The translations under genes and the position numbers were made by a program. A stretch of 64,000 nt of DNA, taken from an uncultured Oscillospiraceae bacterium (lineage in GTDB: Bacteria; Bacillota; Clostridia; Oscillospirales; Ruminococcaceae). The notes beneath the pieces are model-generated. The model saw only the letters and a list, made by a program, of their open reading frames with translations, was not told the DNA's origin and did not search any database. The first letter of the stretch is position 1. The number at the start of each line of letters is the position of its first letter. The stretch spans positions 1 to 64,000 of the forward strand of contig CABUEI010000008.1 of NCBI GenBank assembly GCA_902490585.1, in the 5' to 3' direction. Shown in pieces: positions 17,344-25,188 of this stretch.

Positions 17344-17409
17344 TCAGACTTTCTTGCGGGACAGACGCATTATTATATTGTCTTTACACATTCGCATTAT
17401 GCTCATCAT
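17344..17409 (-). CDS. Methionine-rich leader peptide of metNIQ (putative)
   Basis: This 21-codon ORF (ATG 17409, TGA 17346-17344) lies between the promoter and the attenuator hairpin. It encodes MMSIMRMCKDNIIMRLSRKKV (given as two parts: MMSIMRMCKDN then IIMRLSRKKV), so 5 of 21 codons are Met. It is too short for ordinary ORF calling. An AAAGGGG stretch lies upstream, about 11 nt from the ATG, which is a rather long spacing. Four Met codons fall in the first seven positions and the fifth directly precedes the antiterminator half-site, which is itself read as codons 14-17. The likely role is to measure charged Met-tRNA: a ribosome stalled early would leave the antiterminator free. That function is inference. 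Confidence 0.6.
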   Translation of the reverse strand: MMSIMRMCKDNIIMRLSRKKV

Positions 17410-17443
17410 TTTTTCGTCAGCCCCTTTCGTTTTCGTTGTTATG

Positions 17444-17472
17444 AGTATAACACACTAAACCTAGTTTGTCAA
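17444..17472 (-). promoter_or_regulatory. Promoter of metNIQ
   Basis: Minus strand TTGACA (17472-17467) and TATACT (17449-17444) with a 17-bp spacer. Transcription would start near 17437, giving a leader of about 155 nt before metN. Confidence 0.85.
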
Positions 17473-17482
17473 TAGGTTTAGT
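17454..17482. promoter_or_regulatory. Palindromic operator over the metNIQ promoter
   Basis: The perfect inverted repeat ACTAAACCTA (17454-17463) and TAGGTTTAGT (17473-17482) has a 9-bp spacer and covers the -35 box and spacer of the metNIQ promoter. It has the size of a TetR-family operator. The half-site core ACTAAAC recurs at 17642-17648 in front of the divergent TetR gene, which suggests that this regulator binds both. Confidence 0.65.
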
Positions 17483-17600
17483 GGAATTAGTCTGCCGAAA
17501 ACTTTTGTTTAATTCTTATCAGATTTGTAGGTTTTGTATAAAAGTAAAAAATATTGAGACAAAATGAGGGGAATATTTTCATAAATAATTCCAATAAGCG

Positions 17601-17650
17601 TTGACATTTCCATATCAATGTTATAATTGAGTAAACTCAAAACTAAACTC
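17601..17650 (+). promoter_or_regulatory. Promoter and operator region of the TetR gene
   Basis: TTGACA (17601-17606) and TATAAT (17622-17627) have a short 15-bp spacer. The inverted repeat TTGAGT/ACTCAA (17627-17640) overlaps the end of the -10 box, and ACTAAAC follows at 17642. On the minus strand this region reads as two direct copies of GAGTTTA. The arrangement suggests autorepression. Confidence 0.6.
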
Positions 17651-17687
17651 ATGATTATAATATCGAGCTTGATAAGGAGAAGAAACA

Positions 17688-18392
17688 TTGAAAGGATTAC
17701 AACCAAAAGGCATAGCAAGGCGCAATAAGATGCTCCTTGCCGCAATACAGCTGTTTTTAGAGCAGGGATACGAAAAGACGACCACCGCACAGATATCAAA
17801 GGCGGCAGGAATGTCACCGACATCTTTCTTTGCGGCATTTGAAAATAAGGAAGCGTTACTGCTGACGCTTACAAAGATAATGTTTGACAGTCAGTTTGCA
17901 AAGGCAAGATCATTTGCAAAGGAACTTGAACCGCTCATGGTCTATTGTCTGAAAACTTCACTCCAGATATACATAACCGAGCTGTCCGAGCCGCTGAGAG
18001 AACTTTATGTAATGGCGTACACCTTGTCGATCACTTCCGAATATATCTATAAAAGTACATCGGCACAGATAAAGGCTATATTCTCGCCGTTTATGCCGGA
18101 TGCGGAGGATAAGGATTTCTACGAGATGGATATAGCGTCGGGAAGTATCATGCGTGGTTTTATGGCTAAGAAATGCGATATGTATTTCACGGTGCAGAAT
18201 AAGATATGCCGTTTCCTTGAATGTTGTTTAAAGCTGTATGATGTTCCGGAGGAAAAGCGGAAAAGTCTTATTGAAGCAGTTCTTGCATTTGATTTAAGCA
18301 CAGTTGCCAAAAAACTGATTGATGAAATTGTAACAAAGGCAGAAACAGGTCTTGAAAAAGCAATAGAAGGTGAAACCGAAAAAAGCGAATAA
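17688..18392 (+). CDS. TetR-family transcriptional regulator
   Basis: This 234-residue regulator uses a TTG start (17688), 8 nt after AAGGAGA. The N-terminal DNA-binding helix-turn-helix is canonical: IARRNKMLLAAIQLFLEQGY, then KTTTAQISKAAGMSPTSFFA with FENKEALL (residues 8-58). The C-terminal ~170 residues form an all-helical ligand and dimer domain with no assignable ligand. It is divergent from metNIQ and both promoters carry related palindromic half-sites, so it probably controls metNIQ as well as itself. A frameshifted surface-protein gene starts 15 nt downstream and would be on its transcript. Confidence 0.9.
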   Translation: MKGLQPKGIARRNKMLLAAIQLFLEQGYEKTTTAQISKAAGMSPTSFFAAFENKEALLLTLTKIMFDSQFAKARSFAKELEPLMVYCLKTSLQIYITELSEPLRELYVMAYTLSITSEYIYKSTSAQIKAIFSPFMPDAEDKDFYEMDIASGSIMRGFMAKKCDMYFTVQNKICRFLECCLKLYDVPEEKRKSLIEAVLAFDLSTVAKKLIDEIVTKAETGLEKAIEGETEKSE

Positions 18393-18407
18393 TAACGAAG
18401 GTGGGTT

Positions 18408-20423
18408 ATGTTCAAGAAGATGAAAAACAAGAGAAGCCTTGCGGCGGTAATAACTCTTGTCACATTGTTTATATTCTCAAGTGTGATGACTGTTGTTGCG
18501 GCGGCACAGGATACGGTGATGCGTATCTCAACGAGTTTATCCCCGACAAGACGCTCGTTCACAGAGATCTCGTTATCCGTCCGAGATTCAGACGTAACGT
18601 TACTATAAAGCTTGACGCAGGCGACGGCAGATTGATATTTGAAGAAAATAAAGAATTCAAGAGCTACAGCCAGGATAAATATGAGGTGGAAATTTCACGT
18701 TGGGCAACCAAGGATTCGGATAAGTACAACGACTATCAGCCTACAGGCTGGAAGAACAACACCGCAGACGAAATCTATGCCATAGGTCAGACGGTAAAGC
18801 TCGATTATTCGACCACGCTTACAGCAATCTATAAGGCTACCCCCAAGACCTACACGGTTAACGTAACCACACCTTACGGCGTACTCCTGAACGGAAAAAC
18901 CACCGATACATTCAGCGGCGGATATGATGAATATCTCGCCTTTGTAGAAAAATACAATAATTTCACCCCTGCCGATGTTGAATGCGAGGGCTATACCCTG
19001 AAGTTCAGAGGCTCTTCAAGCACAGCGTCCTCAGACGGACTGACGCTCGATATAGTTTTCGGTGTTTGGGATAAGGTCGTTCATAAGCACACATTAAAGC
19101 TTGATGTTAACGGCGGTATTCTGACAGGCATTGATGAACGTACAGCAGATTACGGCACGGAAATAAAGCTCTCCGATATGGCAGACTCCGTATCAAAGTC
19201 CGATGACCTCAGATATTATGACTTCGGCGGCTGGAAAGACGAAAGCGGCAATATCTACAGTGCCGATGACACGATAACGCTCACAAAGGATATGACGCTG
19301 ACATCAATATGGAATGAAGGTGCATATAAGGAATACAAGATAACCTTTATCCTCGACAGCAAGACTATAAAGGAAGTGACCTATCACTACGGCAATGCAC
19401 TTCCCGTCTTTGACGCACCCGAAGAAGCAGACGGCTATATCTTCGGCGGTTGGTCGTGGTTCGGCGCAGACGGCGAATTATCACAGCAGCCCGACACAAT
19501 GCCTGCCTCAACCCTTACCGCAATAGGCTCAACCACAAAGTGCTACATCTCTTACGAGCTTGACGGCACGGTTTACGGCACCAAGACAGTCGGCAAGATA
19601 GGCAATACAATAACCCTTATTGCAAAGCCCGCAAAGGATTATTACGATGTGACTGACTGGACTGCAGACAGTATCACAATAACAGACGGCAAGTTTGTAA
19701 TGCCTGTCCACAATGTCATATTCAAGGCAACATCCTCACCGAAGTACTACAACGTCAATATGACAGTTGACGGCAAAACAAGCTCCGACAGCCCGATAAG
19801 CAGACAGTATATGAGCGTTGTAACTCTACCTGAGCCTCCTGCAAAGAGCGGTTACACATACTACTGGCAGTCCGATGATGTTACTATTTATGAGGAAAAC
19901 GGCGAATATAAGTTCGTGATGCCTCATAACGATGTAAGCGTCGGGTGTGTCTACACCACGGCAACCCACAATGTCTACTATATGATAGACGGTGAAACCG
20001 AGCCGTATCAGACTATCACCGATGTTCCCGTAGGAAAGGCAATGTTCGCTTATATCGACCTGCCACAAAAGGACGGCTATCTGTTCAACGAAACATGGGT
20101 ATGCACCGATGCTTCACTTGTAGACGATACAGGTAACTTTGCAATGCCCGACAGTGATGTTTACTTCTGGGGCAGATACGCAAAGGACGACGACACAATG
20201 GTTATGCTCGGCATAGAGGTATATGTTGACGGTAATGTGAAAAATCATTATACCATATTTGTTAACAAGGGAGAAACCGTAACGCTCCCCGACATATTCA
20301 TGGACGGATATGTAAAGTCGTACGAAAGCGACACACTGACCGTTACAAATTGATAAAGTAACAATTCCGACAGGCGACGATGTCTTTGAGGTATCGCTCA
20401 GGATAAATTTCACCAAGAGCTGA
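18408..20423 (+). pseudogene. Surface repeat protein (Listeria-Bacteroides/InlB-B type repeats), two frameshifts
   Basis: The start at 18408 (MFKKMKNKRSLAAV...) gives a clear signal peptide ending VVAAA, but that frame then becomes nonsense and stops at 18608. The coding signal continues in another frame from about 18515 (GYGDAYLNEFIPDK) to 20353. There AAT-TGA ends the frame, while one base over it continues DKVTIPTGDDVFEVS to a stop at 20423. The C-terminal frame is again that of the start, so the two shifts compensate. The body contains several beta-rich repeats of the InlB B-repeat kind (GGWKDESGNIYSADDTITL; FGGWSWFGADGELSQQ). It was probably a secreted, surface-exposed protein. Either this is a recent pseudogene or the two indels are sequencing errors. 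Confidence 0.7.
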
Positions 20424-20455
20424 TAAGCTACGGATAAAAGCCAAATAAGAGCATA

Positions 20456-20481
20456 CAGCCCCGACCTTGCGGTCGGGGCTG
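20456..20481 (+). other. Strong hairpin downstream of the surface-protein gene
   Basis: An 11-bp perfect stem (20456-20466 with 20471-20481) and TTGC loop, without a following T-run. Confidence 0.5.
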
Positions 20482-20497
20482 CAACTGCATAACCGTA

Positions 20498-20536
20498 TAA
20501 AAAATTCCTCACGTTTTGCCGTGAGGAATTTTTCTT
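20498..20536. terminator. Bidirectional terminator
   Basis: AAAATTCCTCACG (20501-20513) pairs with CGTGAGGAATTTT (20520-20532) and is flanked by A and T runs. It serves the convergent surface-protein gene and the minus-strand binding protein ending at 20547. Confidence 0.9.
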
Positions 20537-20546
20537 TTATATCAGC

Positions 20547-21419
20547 TTACTTAACTATTGTGATATCAGAGCCGAACCACTTTGTTGAGATTTCGCCGAG
20601 CTTACCGTCAGCCTTCATCTCGCTGAGGATCTTCTGAACTTCGTCACGCAGTGCCTGGTCGTTCTTTCTGAATGCGATAGCGTACTGTTCTTCTTCAAGA
20701 CCTTCAGCAAGCTTCTTGTAGTCCTTACCGGAGTTCTTGATCTCATAATCGGCAACTACTTCATCAAGGAATACAGCGTCAACAACGCCGAGTTCAAGCT
20801 GCTGTAAAGCTTCTACGTTTGTAGCAATAGGGCTGATTGTTATATCGTCCTTGATTGCGCTGTTCTCAAGGATTGTCTGAGCTGAAGAACCGTTCTGAAC
20901 AGAAACCTTCTTGCCCTTGAGGTCGTCCATCTTTTCTACTGTTGAGTCGCCCTTTACAACGAATACCATAGCATTCTTCATGTAGGGTTCTGTAAGATTC
21001 ATCTTTTCCTGACGCTCTTCGTTGATGCTCAGACCGTTCCATACGCAGTCGCACTTGCCAACGTTTAAGTCAGTTGTGAGTGTGTCCCAGTTGATAGGCT
21101 GCTTTACAAGCTTAACACCGAGTCTGTTGCAAACTTCTTCTGCAACGTCAATATCAAAACCTACGATCTCGCCGTTCTCGTCTGTGTAACCCATGGGCTT
21201 GAATGTAGCGTCAAGACCTAATATGAACTGACCTGCGTCCTTTACCTTCTGCAGTGAGTTGTCGCCCTCTGCCTTGCTTTCTGTGACAGATGTGCTGTCG
21301 CCTGCTGTTGCACTGCTGTCTGCGGCTGAAGAATTACCGTTTGAGCTGCAGCCTGCAAGACCGAGCGTAAGAGCGGCTGCCATAGCAACAGCGATTGCTT
21401 TAAGATTTAATTTTTTCAT
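20547..21419 (-). CDS. Amino-acid ABC transporter substrate-binding lipoprotein (SBP_bac_3 family), orphan
   Basis: The likely start is the ATG at 21419 (MKKLNLKAIA), after AAAGGAAAT, giving 290 residues; the longer frame has an improbable N-terminus. The lipobox is LGLAGC, followed by a Ser/Ala tether. The mature domain shows the family 3 hallmarks FILGLDATFKPMGYTDENGEIVGFDIDVA, LNVGKCDCVWNGLSI, and VDAVFLDEVVADYEI. It probably binds a polar amino acid or cystine. No permease or ATPase is adjacent; the complete transporter at 24466-26769 has its own binding protein. It may supply that system or one elsewhere. Confidence 0.9.
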   Translation of the reverse strand: MKKLNLKAIAVAMAAALTLGLAGCSSNGNSSAADSSATAGDSTSVTESKAEGDNSLQKVKDAGQFILGLDATFKPMGYTDENGEIVGFDIDVAEEVCNRLGVKLVKQPINWDTLTTDLNVGKCDCVWNGLSINEERQEKMNLTEPYMKNAMVFVVKGDSTVEKMDDLKGKKVSVQNGSSAQTILENSAIKDDITISPIATNVEALQQLELGVVDAVFLDEVVADYEIKNSGKDYKKLAEGLEEEQYAIAFRKNDQALRDEVQKILSEMKADGKLGEISTKWFGSDITIVK

Positions 21420-21513
21420 TTTTATTTCCTTTCTGAGCGTTTTACACGCCTTAAAAATTTCTTTAATATAGTAACACACAAACACGAAAAAGTAAATAGG
21501 CAAAATGAATAAA

Positions 21514-21555
21514 ACGGCGGAAATTTGCAGGATTTCAGCAAATTTCCGCCGTTTT
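21514..21555 (-). terminator. Terminator after the SGNH hydrolase gene
   Basis: A 15-bp perfect stem (21514-21528 with 21538-21552) lies downstream of the minus-strand stop at 21579, with GTTTT following on that strand and TTTTT on the other. Confidence 0.85.
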
Positions 21556-21578
21556 TGTGCCGTTATACAACTATATTA

Positions 21579-22463
21579 TCAATAAAGATATTCATACTGT
21601 GAAATATCCGGGCATTTCGGATTCTTCATTTCATCTTCGGTAAAGCTGTATCTGATGTTTTGGTTATACATATACCACAGACACACTTTCATACCGCTCA
21701 TTTCAAGGTGTGTTCCGTCCTCGAACGCATATTTTTCCTTGAGCTTGTTGTCACTGCCTTTCAGCAGATCTGTCGGATCGACAAAGTGGTAATGACTGTA
21801 ATAGCAGTTTTCGATTGCCGAACGTAAAGCGGCATTGTATTCGTCTATCTTTTCGTTTTTGCAGAATTTACTGCGTACCGGTGTCACCGCCATGATTATG
21901 AATTCGCTGTTCGGACTTGCCTGCTTGCACTGAAAGAGAAGTTGCATATAGTTTGATACAAACTGCTCTTTGGTGGTAAGGTTCACATCGTTCAGCCCCA
22001 TTGAGAACAGGACATATTTCGGCTGTTTATTGTAAAGGTGAACAAGCACATCTGTGCTGATATCATTCGATGTAATAAGGAACTGGTGAATGTTCCATGC
22101 CGCAATGCTAGGTCTTGCGAGGTTGTTTTCCTGCTTGAAATATCCTGCACTCGCAAATCCGGAACATACGCTGTCGCCTACAAGTGCGAACTGGTCGAAA
22201 TATTTATACATTGCGTCTGTAATTGTGTAATCCAGCTCGGGTTCGGGTTTCGGTTCTTCTTTTACTGTCGTTGTTGTCGTTTCTGTTGCGGATGAAGAGG
22301 ATTCATCTTCGGAAATTCCGTTATCATAGCTTATGCCTACAACCGAAACAGTGGCGGCATAGGCATTGTTGCAGGCTGTGCAGATTATAGCCGCAACGAG
22401 CGGAAGGCACAGCAATATAAACCGTTTCTTCGGTGAAACGGGACCGTATTTATTATAAAGCAT
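21579..22463 (-). CDS. SGNH/GDSL-family hydrolase, secreted or membrane-anchored
   Basis: The protein has about 294 residues. The ATG at 22463 follows AAGGGAT; a TTG one codon upstream is less likely. An N-terminal hydrophobic segment (FILLCLPLVAAIICTACNNA) acts as anchor or signal peptide, followed by a Ser/Thr/Glu/Pro-rich linker. The catalytic blocks of the SGNH fold are present: block I ALVGDSVCSGF with the Ser nucleophile, block III SMGLNDVN with the Asn, and block V DGTHLEMSGM with Asp-x-x-His. Known relatives remove acyl groups from cell-wall polymers or glycans; the substrate is unknown. It is monocistronic. Confidence 0.85.
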   Translation of the reverse strand: MLYNKYGPVSPKKRFILLCLPLVAAIICTACNNAYAATVSVVGISYDNGISEDESSSSATETTTTTVKEEPKPEPELDYTITDAMYKYFDQFALVGDSVCSGFASAGYFKQENNLARPSIAAWNIHQFLITSNDISTDVLVHLYNKQPKYVLFSMGLNDVNLTTKEQFVSNYMQLLFQCKQASPNSEFIIMAVTPVRSKFCKNEKIDEYNAALRSAIENCYYSHYHFVDPTDLLKGSDNKLKEKYAFEDGTHLEMSGMKVCLWYMYNQNIRYSFTEDEMKNPKCPDISQYEYLY

Positions 22464-22546
22464 CAATATCCCTTATTCTGTGTGCGGTGCAAGTCACCGC
22501 AAAATATATAGTAAACCCCATAGGGTCAAGTTTCTTATTTAATTAT

Positions 22547-22649
22547 AATGCCGATTTTACACTTTTGCAAGATTAAATTTACAAAATGTCGGATTGTGCC
22601 GAAAATTCATTGAATTGCACAACGACAATGCCGATTTCACGGCATTTTT
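22547..22649 (+). terminator. Leader region with a terminator-like hairpin upstream of the ferredoxin-like gene
   Basis: AATGCCG (22627-22633) and CGGCATT (22640-22646) form a 7-bp stem followed by T5. Nearly the same 14-mer (AATGCCGATTTTAC) occurs 80 nt upstream at 22547-22560 without the partner strand. No gene lies between this and the SGNH gene (starting at 22463), so the hairpin terminates either a small RNA or an early leader transcript. About 180 nt further, GTTACAAT near 22790 is a plausible -10 for the ferredoxin-like gene. Confidence 0.4.
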
Positions 22650-22827
22650 ATGTAAAGTGTATTTTTCTGCGGCTTTATGTACTATATCTTGTGCTTTTTA
22701 CACGGACGTTACATTTCGGAAATTCGCATGGAAAATTGATTTTTGTTGTAAAAACAACATACATTATTATCTTTCTGTGTTACAATACAGTCACAGGTTA
22801 AAACTCTATGACGAGAAAGGAAAAAGT

Positions 22828-23562
22828 ATGATAAGAAAGATAATAAAGATAGACGAAGAGAAGTGCAACGGTTGCGGAATTTGTGCCACAGCCTGCCACG
22901 AGGGTGCGATCGACATAGTTGACGGTAAGGCAAAGCTTATGAGAGAGCATTACTGTGACGGACTGGGTGACTGTTTACCTGCCTGTCCGACAGGAGCAAT
23001 AAGCTTTGAAGAGCGTGAAGCACCTGCATACGACGAGCAGGCGGTATTAAAGGCAAAGCAGGCAAAAGCCGAAGCAGAGAAGCCCTTACCCTGCGGTTGC
23101 CTGGGAACTCACGCAAGAGCTCTTAAACACGAGCGTCACGATGAAGAATGTTCCTGCCATGATAATTATCACGAAAGCGGACACGCAGAAATGTGTAGCG
23201 AGCTTTCGCAGTGGCCCGTTCAGATTAAGCTTGTTCCGACCTCAGCACCTTGGTTTGACGGAGCAAATCTTCTCGTAGCCGCTGACTGTACAGCATATGC
23301 CTACGGCGATTTCCACAATAAATTCATAAAGAACAGAATTACACTCATCGGTTGCCCTAAGCTCGACAGCATTGATTACACCGAAAAGCTCACCGAGATA
23401 ATCAGAAACAACGATATAAAGAGTGTGACGGTTGTAAGAATGGAAGTTCCCTGCTGTGCCGGCATCGAAAACGCCGTTAAAACAGCTTTACAGAACAGCG
23501 GCAAGTTCATTCCGTGGCACGTTGCCATTGTTTCGGTTGACGGACAGCTCACAGAAATGTAA
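22828..23562 (+). CDS. Ferredoxin-like 4Fe-4S protein with Cys-rich C-terminal domain
   Basis: The start is ATG 22828 (MIRKIIKIDEEKC), 8 nt after GAAAGG, giving 244 residues; the longer in-frame extension is not protein-like. Residues 9-62 form a bacterial ferredoxin domain. It has a first cluster motif CNGCGICATACHEG and a second region CDGLGDCLPACPTG, in which I count only three Cys. A His/Cys-rich linker (CGCLGTHARALKHERHDEEC) follows, then a C-terminal domain with LVAADCTAYAYGDFHNKFI, LIGCPKLD and EVPCCAGIE. The same architecture is widespread in anaerobic Firmicutes under the label 4Fe-4S binding protein, and its function is not established. It has its own terminator. Confidence 0.85.
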   Translation: MIRKIIKIDEEKCNGCGICATACHEGAIDIVDGKAKLMREHYCDGLGDCLPACPTGAISFEEREAPAYDEQAVLKAKQAKAEAEKPLPCGCLGTHARALKHERHDEECSCHDNYHESGHAEMCSELSQWPVQIKLVPTSAPWFDGANLLVAADCTAYAYGDFHNKFIKNRITLIGCPKLDSIDYTEKLTEIIRNNDIKSVTVVRMEVPCCAGIENAVKTALQNSGKFIPWHVAIVSVDGQLTEM

Positions 23563-23569
23563 ATATAGG

Positions 23570-23598
23570 TACGGACGGCTTTCCCCGTCCGTATTTTT
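23570..23598 (+). terminator. Terminator after the ferredoxin-like gene
   Basis: TACGGACGG (23570-23578) and CCGTCCGTA (23585-23593) form a perfect stem followed by T5. Confidence 0.9.
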
Positions 23599-23705
23599 AC
23601 ACTTATTTCAAACAGAATAATTTTTCTATAACATTGTCAATAAATCTACACTTTCAATAAATTCCAACCCCGTACATATCGCACCGCTTTTCCGATTGTT
23701 TGTGG

Positions 23706-23725
23706 GGGAGGAGCTCGCTCCTCCC
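23706..23725 (+). other. Hairpin in the intergenic region upstream of the XRE genes
   Basis: GGGAGGAG (23706-23713) and CTCCTCCC (23718-23725) form a compact GC-rich hairpin with a 4-nt loop and no T-run. Apart from this hairpin and the operators, 23600-23930 holds no recognisable gene. Confidence 0.5.
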
Positions 23726-23802
23726 GAATATCACCGCAATCATCAAAAACCTAATAATCTATCTGTGACCTCACCGATAAAACGCCATTAATCACATTAC
23801 CA

Positions 23803-23906
23803 TTACACCCTAACGGGTATAATACAATACACATACGCATAAATTGCACCCTTTAGGGTATAATAAACTACGGAACGCCTTGACATTATACCCTAAAGGG
23901 TGTAAA
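23803..23906. promoter_or_regulatory. Three evenly spaced palindromic operators of the HipB-like repressor
   Basis: Three 21-bp imperfect palindromes built on CCC-N4-GGG occur at 23803-23823, 23844-23864 and 23886-23906. The first two read TTRCACCC...GGGTATAAT and the third is the same in reverse. Their centres are 41 and 42 bp apart, close to four helical turns, which favours cooperative binding on one DNA face. The third fills the spacer of the promoter at 23880-23908. Confidence 0.8.
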
Positions 23907-23908
23907 AT
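23880..23908 (+). promoter_or_regulatory. Promoter of the HipB-like gene
   Basis: TTGACA (23880-23885) and TAAAAT (23903-23908) have a 17-bp spacer occupied by operator 3, so repressor binding would block RNA polymerase directly. Confidence 0.8.
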
Positions 23909-23940
23909 GTATTACATATTAAACTGCGGAGATGATTTCA

Positions 23941-24147
23941 GTGAATAAAATAGCTCAGTTCATAAAAGCAAAACGAAAAGAAGCAGGACTGACACAGGAA
24001 GAATTTGCAATGCGTTCGGGACTGGGTCTGCGCTTTGTCCGTGAGCTTGAGCAGGGAAAAGAAACCGTGCGTATGGATAAGGTAAATACTGCGCTTGCCA
24101 TGTTTGACATGGAAGCAGTACCGGGCAGAAAGGACAGCAAACAGTGA
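23941..24147 (+). CDS. XRE-family repressor of the HipB/y4mF type, without a HipA partner
   Basis: This 68-residue protein is one helix-turn-helix domain: KIAQFIKAKRKEAGLTQEEF, AMRSGLGLRFVRELEQGKE, then VRMDKVNTALAMF. This matches the y4mF/HipB antitoxin subfamily closely. The likely start is GTG 23941, 9 nt after GGAG (23928-23931); the ATG at 23932 directly abuts that site. HipB proteins normally precede hipA and repress through several palindromes. Here the palindromes are present but the next gene is another small XRE protein and no kinase follows. It could be a stand-alone regulator or the remnant of a toxin-antitoxin locus. Confidence 0.85.
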   Translation: MNKIAQFIKAKRKEAGLTQEEFAMRSGLGLRFVRELEQGKETVRMDKVNTALAMFDMEAVPGRKDSKQ

Positions 24148-24193
24148 CAGTACTCAGAACAGCCTTATAAATTTAGTGAAAGGCGCTGATAAA

Positions 24194-24412
24194 ATGTACA
24201 GCAGAATAAGAAATCTCCGTGAAGATTCCGACCTCAACCAGACAGCAGTCGCAAAAATGCTCGGTATGTCGCAGACAGGTTATTCAAAATACGAAACGGG
24301 TGAAAATGATATTCCTACAGCGATACTTATAAAGCTTGCAGAATATTATAGGACGAATGTGGATTATATCCTCGGGCTTACCGATAACCAAATCTATTAT
24401 AAGAAAATATAA
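24194..24412 (+). CDS. Small XRE-family helix-turn-helix protein
   Basis: The 72-residue protein starts at ATG 24194 (MYSRIRNLRED), after AAAGGCG. It consists of one XRE domain: RIRNLREDSDLNQTAVAKML, GMSQTGYSKYETGENDIPT, then ILIKLAEYYRTNVDYILGLTD, typical of phage-type or SinR-like regulators. It lies 46 nt behind the HipB-like gene and probably shares its promoter. A weak AACCCG/CGGGTT stem (24413-24452) follows and may terminate both this gene and the convergent ATPase gene. Confidence 0.85.
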   Translation: MYSRIRNLREDSDLNQTAVAKMLGMSQTGYSKYETGENDIPTAILIKLAEYYRTNVDYILGLTDNQIYYKKI

Positions 24413-24465
24413 AACCCGACAGATACATTTATTGAATCGTACCGGCCGGGTTAATTTTTATTATA

Positions 24466-25188
24466 TTAAAGCACCTTGGATAAGAAGTCTTTAAGTCTTG
24501 GATTTTTGGGGTTTGCGAAGAATTCATCGGGAGGACCCTGTTCAACTATCTGTCCGTCCGACATAAACATTACTCTTGACGCAACCTCACGGGCAAAGCC
24601 CATTTCGTGAGTTACGACAACCATTGTCATGCCGTCGTCGGCAAGCTGTTTCATAAGGTCGAGAACCTCGCCCACCATTTCCGGGTCGAGCGCCGAGGTC
24701 GGCTCGTCAAAAAGCATTACATCGGGTTTCATAGCAAGCGCACGGACAATTGCGATACGCTGTTTCTGACCGCCCGATAACTGAGGCGGATAAGCGTCAG
24801 CCTTGTCAGCAAGTCCAACACGCTGGAGAAGCTTAATCGCTTCTGCGTCAGCCTCTTCCTTAGTCATAAGACCGAGCTTTACGGGAGCTAATGTTATGTT
24901 TTTCTTTATGGTAAGATGAGGAAACAGGTTGAAGTGCTGGAACACCATGCCCATCTTTCTTCTGATGAGATTTACGTTTGCCTTGCGGTCGGTGATATAT
25001 TCACCCTCAACACAGATACTTCCGCTTGTGGGCTTTTCCATGAGGTTAAGGCAACGCAGGAATGTACTCTTGCCCGAGCCTGACGGACCTATGATAACTA
25101 CCTTTTCGCCCTTGTAGATATGTTCGTTGATTCCGTTGAGAACATTGAGATCTCCGAACGACTTTTTAAGATCCTTAACGTCTATCAC
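24466..25188 (-). CDS. Polar amino-acid ABC transporter ATP-binding protein
   Basis: This ~240-residue GlnQ/ArtP-type ATPase carries Walker A GPSGSGKST, Q-loop VFQHFNLFPHLT, signature LSGGQKQRIAI, Walker B VMLFDEPTSALDPE and H-loop VVTHEMGFA. The start is best placed at GTG 25188 (VIDVKDLKKSFG), 10 nt after AGGAGG. It overlaps the permease gene by 14 nt. It powers uptake with the permease at 25175-25876 and the binding protein at 25957-26769. Confidence 0.93.
   Translation of the reverse strand: MIDVKDLKKSFGDLNVLNGINEHIYKGEKVVIIGPSGSGKSTFLRCLNLMEKPTSGSICVEGEYITDRKANVNLIRRKMGMVFQHFNLFPHLTIKKNITLAPVKLGLMTKEEADAEAIKLLQRVGLADKADAYPPQLSGGQKQRIAIVRALAMKPDVMLFDEPTSALDPEMVGEVLDLMKQLADDGMTMVVVTHEMGFAREVASRVMFMSDGQIVEQGPPDEFFANPKNPRLKDFLSKVL

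Noticed and set aside
17282..17440. S-box (SAM) or T-box riboswitch upstream of metN
   Set aside because: Neither the conserved S-box core nor a T-box sequence with a specifier loop could be found in the ~155-nt leader; the Met-rich ORF with alternative stems explains it better. A covariance-model search would settle this.
23941..24412. Complete toxin-antitoxin pair
   Set aside because: Both products are DNA-binding XRE proteins; no HipA kinase or other toxin is encoded next to them.
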